Source of the DNA: Ophioderma brevispina
Lineage: Eukaryota; Echinodermata; Ophiuroidea; Amphilepidida; Ophiodermatidae
Length of the DNA stretch: 64,000 nt
Assembly: GCA_023653785.1 (NCBI GenBank)
Contig: JAMKCH010072188.1
Coordinates: 27,410-91,409 of the forward strand
Direction: 5' to 3'
In this document: positions 58,259 through 64,000 of the stretch, piece after piece
Layout: every line of letters begins with the position of its first letter
Position numbering within the stretch: position 1 is the first letter of the stretch
Program-made: the position numbers and the translations under genes
Notes under the pieces: generated by a model
Seen by the model: the letters and a program-made list of their open reading frames with translations, nothing else
The model's database searches: none
Told to the model about the DNA's origin: nothing

Positions 58259-58614
58259 AGGCCGACTCAGAGATTCCTGAGGAGGGCGCCTCAATTTCCA
58301 AAAAAAAATCGGTTGTTTTTTGAATGTAACATAATGCTTGTCCATATACAATCACTGTGTGAAATTTGTAAGCTTAAATCGAATTCCTCAATAGAAAATC
58401 ACAACTTTGTTTTAAGATAGGAGCCGGAATTTTGTTGTACACAGTGATCTATGGGACGTATATAGCACATAAAATGTGTATGCATCCAAAACGAAAATCC
58501 GAATCATCTCAAATTCGGAATTGTGTATGTTAGGTTACTATCTTAAGTTATAGTTGACTATGTTTCATTATTCCCCACACAAAAAAAAAATATTCGAAAT
58601 ATCTGAGTAAGACT
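58259..58614. mobile_element. TTAA-type MITE, same family, inverted (copy 3)
   Basis: The start AGGCCGACTCAGAGATTCC and the end ATATCTGAGTAAGACT are followed by TTAA (58,615-58,618). The left TTAA is not preserved. It is the reverse complement of 57,761-58,112 over nearly its full length. The two are separated by about 145 bp, giving an 850 bp fold-back. It is non-coding; the apparent 124-codon frame here is transposon sequence. Confidence 0.75.
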
Positions 58615-59288
58615 TTAAGGAATAGACTGGTCATATCATCTATCAAATTGGTAACAGCCAAATTCTTGTTGCAAACTGATAATAACATCCAAATCTATGG
58701 ACCCGTTACACCGTGACAAAATGCTTATTTCGACGAGATTTAGATAATATTGGATGGCTGAGGTTTTGATAACAGAAATATCGCCCGAGCTAGATCAAAT
58801 ATCCGGAAAGAGGCGAAGAAGAGCCTGATATTTTCTTGGGCGCAAAATGGGGCGATCTGTTCTGTTATCAGCGAAAAAAGCCATCAAATAGTATATATTA
58901 TGCAAGAAGAAGCTGACTTGACAAAAAGAGTTTTAAAATTGATTCAAAACTAATAAAAACAGAGTATTTGATTGTTGACGAGCTCTGCATGACTCAAATG
59001 CCAATATTTGTTTGTATTGTGCTGTGTTGGCGGTACGCGGCTAATGCACTGTGGTATGGCACCACAGATGCATAAAATCGCTAATCTTGATTAGTTAATA
59101 AAGCGTGCGTATACACTACTACAACTTAATTAGATACAACTGCGTCCACACTAGCAGAAAACTAACAAGATTGGGAAACAAGTGTGCCTCTGAAATATGG
59201 CTGGTATGTAAAACCAAAACACATACACCTCTTATTCAACAAACGTGTTGCGTACACACTAGTAAATCACTTAATCGAACATAAACCA
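58615..59288. other. no gene seen
   Basis: No supported gene. From about 59,100 the phrase GCGTACACACTAGT and close variants appear several times (about 59,107, 59,143, 59,250 and 59,359), suggesting a decayed repeat. Confidence 0.4.
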
Positions 59289-59355
59289 TTCCCTTAATTG
59301 AAAGAAGATGATTTGCTGGTTGATTTAAGCAAATAATCTTGTTGAAATTAAGGGA
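59289..59355. repeat. hairpin, ~27 bp arms
   Basis: TCCCTTAATTGAAAGAAGAT and GATTTGCT pair with AGCAAATAATC and TTGTTGAAATTAAGGGA across a short loop. It is flanked by GCGTACACAC motifs and may be the core of a small MITE. Confidence 0.6.
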
Positions 59356-60010
59356 AGAGCGTACACACTTGTGCTTGTTCAATATTGTTATCTTCGTATT
59401 ATCGCTTAGTTGAATTAAGAGATTTTGATCGGTGACGGGGTTCTATTTGTAATGGTACAGAAACAATTTTACAATTATGTCGCCAGGGCTCTGAGAGAGT
59501 CTCAACTCAAAATATGAGTTTTTACTTGATTTCTCTGTGTAGAAACTTGGGCAAGTACTACCAGATGGATTGATCATGGTTGTAAAAACAAAACACCACA
59601 GCATTTGAGGACCAATATAAATAATATTTCAATGACTCCCATTTTACATGAACCACTAATTTAATTATAACAAGTTTTGGTAACTGATGCAAGTTTAAAA
59701 GTCATTTCAGATTATTACAATGACAAAGAGGTACCAGCACTTTCCAAAATGCAATCTTATCAGTGAGCGGGGTTTAGTACGAAAACATGCTAAAATCTTG
59801 GTTGTTGCCTATCTAATATGAGACGATTTTAGATAGTGAGTCATTGCGGAAGTGTTTACGCGCGTGTGTATAAGCTTATGCAGTGCACGCAGCTCGTATG
59901 GGTGGTTCATTTTGAAGCTGGGGAGTATTTTCGCCTTTTCCTTTTAAACAAAATAATTTGAAAAAAACAAAAATATTTTCTGGTCTAAAAACAACAAAAA
60001 CCTAAATAAA

Positions 60011-60190
60011 GAATGAGAATAAAAGATAGGATTTTTGTTTGGCTATCTAATATCGTGTATATGGATGGGCAGTCCAATCCAATAGTTTTATGTAGTGGGC
60101 GCCGGCATCCACTCAAAATATTGGATGACATCCAATTATGACACGAATATTAGATAGGCCAAAACAAACAAATCCATCTTTTATTCTCTA
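60011..60190. mobile_element. ~180 bp fold-back
   Basis: GAATAAAAGATAGGATTTTTG and GGCTATCTAATATCGTGT at the left are inverses of ACACGAATATTAGATAGGCC and CAAATCCATCTTTTATTC at the right, with small indels. A related GCCTATCTAATAT phrase is at about 59,808. It is non-coding, and no target duplication was resolved. Confidence 0.65.
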
Positions 60191-60659
60191 ATTCCAGGGA
60201 TTATAAAAATATTTGAGAAGGGATCCACTCACTTAAGTTATGGATCACCTGGATTTCTTTGTGTGTAAATAAATGCATTTAAATTAAGTGGCTAAAATTT
60301 TTTGTTCCAATGGACGTCTGCATTAGATGTATTTTACCAAAAAAAAAGTAACCAACAGATAACAGCTGTGAAGATATCCAGGTAATTTAGGCTAATTTTT
60401 AAGTTGCTTAAGTGAATGAACAAATGTGTCTACAATGTCTTACATGAATATCATAGACTTCAATAATCACTGTAGGGAAAACACAAAGGTCACAAAACAA
60501 ATAGGGTGGATGCTGTGGGAATCAACTCCCAGCATGTGTTTTCGTGTGTTAAACTTAACACCATTTCAAATCGTTTTCTGCTGAATTAAATGACTCGGAG
60601 TCCATTATCATAACATTGTTCTGATCACCCATAAGGGTGCTGATTTCAGATGAGGCTAA

Positions 60660-60753
60660 TGTATTTAAAAAGCTTTCCAAAACCATGCAAAATATCAATT
60701 TTGAAAAATCCTTGAAGGTGCCCTATTTTTCAAAGTACCGGGTCTCTTTAAAG
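60660..60753. mobile_element. truncated relative of the 49,156 TTAA MITE
   Basis: Read on the minus strand, this starts after TTAA as AGAGACCCGGTACTTTGAAA and continues through TTTTTCAAAATTGATATTTT and GCATGGTT, matching the left 75 bp of 49,156-49,681. The other end was not found. Confidence 0.65.
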
Positions 60754-61929
60754 GTAAGCACACAGTCTTCTGACACAATATAATAGGGAATGCTTAAGTG
60801 AGCTTCGAAGGAGTACAAATAATCTGTGTCACTAATGTGGAAGTTTGACACATTTGGAAAGAGAAAATGTATATTGCAATTATGGGAATTAGTAAATATA
60901 CAAAAAACAATGGAGCCTTCTGAGCCACTCGAGTAAGCTTCAGTTTCACATCATTCATGGGTCAGTATTCAAATTCGGTCAGAAATGCACAAAGGCTTAA
61001 AGATTTCAGGAAAATTGACTAGTTGTACCTCAAATAATGTACCCGTACCATAACAAGCCGAAATTAAAAACTATGAGTCAACAATTTGTTTCACTTTCCA
61101 CTATTAATGGTTGATAAGCATATATGACCCTATGTTACAGCTGGCATCTAAAAGCAATGACATCGAATTATATCATATTTTCCAATTGCAAAGCACACAT
61201 AGGCTAATTAATTAGAAGAAAAATGTGCGCGATTAGCAAGCTTATGCCATGATTCAGATTACATATAAACCCCTTATGTCTTGAGATCTTGAAAAGGTTC
61301 AAAGCGATACTTCTAATCCTTGTTGTCTTTTTCATCATGCATCAAATCACGACTTCTTACATTCGATGCAGAAAGATGATACTTTAGGTGATTGAACTAC
61401 AAGATAGCGCAAACCAGAACAAGTGCGCATGAGGAGCTGAAAAGCTTTAAGAACTTTATTAAAAAACCTGCTTGGGATTAGCACCTGAGAGAAGCCTTTT
61501 GAAGGACTTTGTCCTCAACATGCTTAAATCTTCATAGCCAAAAATTGTGCATTTTTACCAGGTTTGTAGAAATATATTTAAGAAGCCTTCTTGACAACTT
61601 CTCACTATGAGTAAAATAATTTTGGAAATATATCATTGATGCCAAAGATTGTGTTTCAAGATGCACCATTACTCGTAAAAATGTTATGCATTCATCTCAT
61701 TACCAATGCATGCATTTTTTCCAGTGCCCATTCAAGCAGACCCAAGGTTGCATGCATAGTAGAAACACCTACAGACACCCTCACAAAGCCTCTCAAGGTC
61801 TTATGTTCGTCTTCTCCCAACCTTCTTGTGTTGGATATGGGTTATGTCGGATACACACCAAACTTGATAGCTACAGGCATAGGCCCAAATAACCATGCAA
61901 GACAGGCAAAAGGTAATAAACCTCTAAGT
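60754..61929. other. no gene seen
   Basis: AT-rich sequence. The + frame starting at 61,636 runs into the MITE at 61,930 and has no known domain, so it is not called. Confidence 0.4.
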
Positions 61930-62089
61930 CAGGGGTTCTCAAAAGGCGGCCCGCGGGCAAATCTGGCCCACCAACCATTGCTTGCCCTAAAATATAAAGA
62001 GAAGAAAACATATGACCCTCAAGTAGGGAAATTTGAAAATATGTTCAGCATCTCTGGCCTTCAGATAATGTAATACTTGAGAACCCCTG
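61930..62089. mobile_element. 160 bp hAT-type MITE
   Basis: CAGGGGTTCTCAA at the left and TTGAGAACCCCTG at the right are exact 13 bp inverses. The flanks CTCTAAGT (61,922-61,929) and CTCAAAGC (62,090-62,097) agree at 6 of 8 positions, as expected for an aged 8 bp hAT duplication. The left half contains GGCGGCCCGCGGGCAAATCTG. It is non-coding. Confidence 0.85.
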
Positions 62090-62829
62090 CTCAAAGCACT
62101 CATGCTTGATTTACAAGATACGTACAAGACACACCTCATTCTTTGTTCTTTATATACGCGACTGTCCGTGCATTCTTTTCTGGAAGCTTGTTTTTTTTGC
62201 ATTGCAAGTCATGTTGCTGATATGCTTATCTCAGACACTGTCCTTGAGTTCCTTTGTATTACTTGTACATATGCATCGTATCGGCAAGCGCCCATGTCAC
62301 ATGCATACTGTTGATACACAAGACATAAACATCATTCCAAGGCTTTTGAACCATCGCCTCTATACTAGTTACAGGGAATTACATCACCTTCTATACCACC
62401 TTAATGCCAACAGGAGGAATATCCAAACACAAATCTGCAAGCAAGGAAAGATGAAACTCCCTGTGAAGAGGCTTATCCTGTCAATTATATGCTACCTTGT
62501 TGCTAGGTAGATACACTGTGGCTGGTATTCTCAAAGGGAGATTACGTTTAGTCGGGTTTAAACCAGGGGTAGTCCGACATGAGTGTACCTTTTGTATAAA
62601 TAATACAAAGACGTAATAGTAATCTTGACATCACCTCTTAGAAGACAGAAGATTACCGAGTGGTCTAAACATAAGTAATGCTTACCACCGAAGAATGAAA
62701 ACAGAAGCGGAAATGTGGTGCATATTTGCCAGGGGAGTTAATCCCCTATTTGTTCCAATTCAAAATCAAAGGTATTCCAAAATAGTTATGACTCTATTCC
62801 AAATTCCATGTTGTTTCCAATTCCAAAAG
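62090..62829. other. no gene seen
   Basis: Overlapping short frames on both strands at 62,100-62,510 show no family resemblance. No RNA gene was recognised. Confidence 0.4.
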
Positions 62830-63040
62830 CACTCAGCGACCAGTAATTATAAACCACGAGGTTCTCACTCATCAGCAATTGCCCAAAGATGGTACTGCGA
62901 ATGAAAAGGCCTAATACAATTCTACAAGTTCCTGTTATTAATCCTAATGCACACTGCGACCAGTAATACTAAGCCGTGGGTTTCCCACTCCCACAATTCA
63001 AGAAGGGTGAGGTACCGATCCAATAATATAGCCTAAAACT
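62830..63040. repeat. ~119 bp tandem duplication, diverged
   Basis: GCGACCAGTAAT occurs at about 62,837 and 62,956, followed in both by AARCC, GGTT or GGGTT, TCTCACTC or TCCCACTC, CAATT, then GGTAC and a GCCTAA end. The copies have many substitutions. Confidence 0.6.
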
Positions 63041-63907
63041 TCACACATGATCAGTCCCACTTAGATCCTATTGGAATCATACAGATTTACAATTAGTTTA
63101 AGCAAATGCGCAATTTTCTAAAGGAACTGATCTCTATCCAGTAGGCTAAACTTAAGTTGCATCCAATTTCATTATTATATATAGCTACAGTAGGTAGAAG
63201 AAGGATTAGATCCATCAAATGACCAATTTCTTAATTCCCGCACAAAACAAGGATTTCATCAGATTCAAAGATTAAAAACAACCTCCCAAAATACTAATTA
63301 TCAGACGTTAGTCTGTATATTGGGAATTGTTACTTGTGAAAAATCCAAAAAATGTGCAGTCAGAAGACAGTAAGTGTGTCACGTATTGTGGGTATGTACT
63401 GCCTTTTGCATTGTGAGAAAAATTTGAACTGCCAACCGTTTTGGATAGAGAAGCGGTCTGTTTGGACGCTATAATTGGATATGTTATTGTGGTTAATGTT
63501 CTCTCAGGGCCGAAAGGCTTTGTTGTTTTGTGAACGAAAAAGGTGGAATTTTGGACGATTGTGAGGCAAGTTGTTCAAGAATTTAGGGTTTGTTTCGTCC
63601 TCCAAACTGGCCATGTGGAATAGTCCGTGTTCGTAAATATGGGTTTACACTTAGTAACGTGGGATGATGTGTAGTTATGTGTGGAAATAGAGGGCCTGTA
63701 TAATTTTTTACTAATGGTGAAATTATCCATTAGAAAGTGTTATTCTTTATAGGATATAGGAAAAAAAATAGTTCATGATGTAGTGTGTGAGTAATTGGTT
63801 TCGCTTTATTTCACACCGGTAAATATTACTTCTGGCTATTAGGGTCGCTGTCAATCTGTCTTCAATAAGCTTGTGAGCAATGGAGCAAGATACACAATTG
63901 TATGACA
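63041..63907. other. no gene seen
   Basis: AT-rich sequence with no coding frame, RNA gene or repeat that I could support. Confidence 0.4.
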
Positions 63908-64000
63908 AGTCCTCAGTGGCGCAGCGGTTTAAGGCGCTTATGTACATGTGTTATTTTTCCCCGTTGGTGTCCAGGGTCGAAATCGGTCTAAGCAGTTAGA
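63908..64000 (+). mobile_element. partial tRNA-derived SINE head (cut by window edge)
   Basis: A box A-like TGGCGCAGCGGTTTAAGG (about 63,916) and a box B-like GGGTCGAAATC (about 63,974) are spaced as in a tRNA head with a variable arm. Small differences from the consensus suggest age or indel errors. The body of the element would lie past 64,000. It may belong to the same or a related family as 47,757. Confidence 0.5.

Noticed and set aside
58046..58420. 124-codon + frame
   Set aside because: It spans two inverted MITE copies and their spacer.
61636..62073. 145-codon + frame
   Set aside because: Its last third is a hAT-type MITE and the rest has no recognisable domain or splice context.
1..64000. 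CRISPR arrays, operons and other prokaryotic features
   Set aside because: The repeats are MITEs, satellites and duplications, and the one clear gene has spliceosomal introns. The window is eukaryotic.

Overview
The window is eukaryotic, intron-bearing, AT-rich genomic DNA. It shows no operons, ribosome binding sites, CRISPR arrays or phage. It looks like a marine invertebrate deuterostome: an intron-containing PRDM2-like gene sits in a landscape saturated with short inverted-repeat transposons (MITEs), a tRNA-derived SINE, a decayed LINE and satellites. An echinoderm or hemichordate would fit, but the species cannot be settled from sequence alone.

Layout. Positions 1-7.8 kb hold an inverted-repeat element, a fold-back, a decayed LINE reverse transcriptase, a MITE and a short tandem repeat. 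Positions 7.79-27.07 kb are two direct copies of a ~9.25 kb unit. The breakpoints share GCATTTATTTTT, and about 7.6 kb of core looked identical wherever I compared lines. Each unit contains a decayed IS630/Tc1-type transposase tail, a ~6.7 kb inverted-repeat element with an internal ~140 bp repeat array, and a flank repeat carrying a CCAAT box and a perfect TGACGTCA at fixed 23 bp spacing. Positions 27-39 kb are a transposon graveyard. It includes a 1.07 kb TA-flanked element whose empty site also lies in the window, and a perfect 152 bp fold-back with 9 bp target duplications.

The one convincing protein-coding gene lies on the minus strand from 49,867 to 40,226, with likely further C-terminal coding to about 39.4 kb. 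It encodes a PRDM2 (RIZ1)-like chromatin and transcription regulator. Three exons are visible: the second half of the PR/SET domain; the end of that domain plus a lysine-rich linker; and a huge exon with nine C2H2 zinc fingers and PLDLS/VLDLT CtBP-type motifs. The first PR exon or exons were not found. Three reading-frame breaks occur; exon length and phase arithmetic shows at least one must be a base-level indel. The introns hold a TA MITE, a SINE and TTAA-flanked MITEs, one of them ending about 25 bp from a splice donor.

Positions 50-64 kb have no recognised gene apart from one unidentified coding-like fragment. They hold an AT-rich minisatellite, a ~0.93 kb satellite full of TGACCTTTGACCC (DR1 nuclear-receptor type) sites, more TTAA MITEs, hAT-type MITEs, fold-backs and a truncated SINE head at the right edge.

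The most notable themes are: at least seven TTAA-bounded MITEs from several families; the paired empty and occupied insertion site; the tandem 9.25 kb unit with clean cores and ragged flanks, which may be partly an assembly effect; and repeats that carry perfect transcription-factor sites at fixed spacing.
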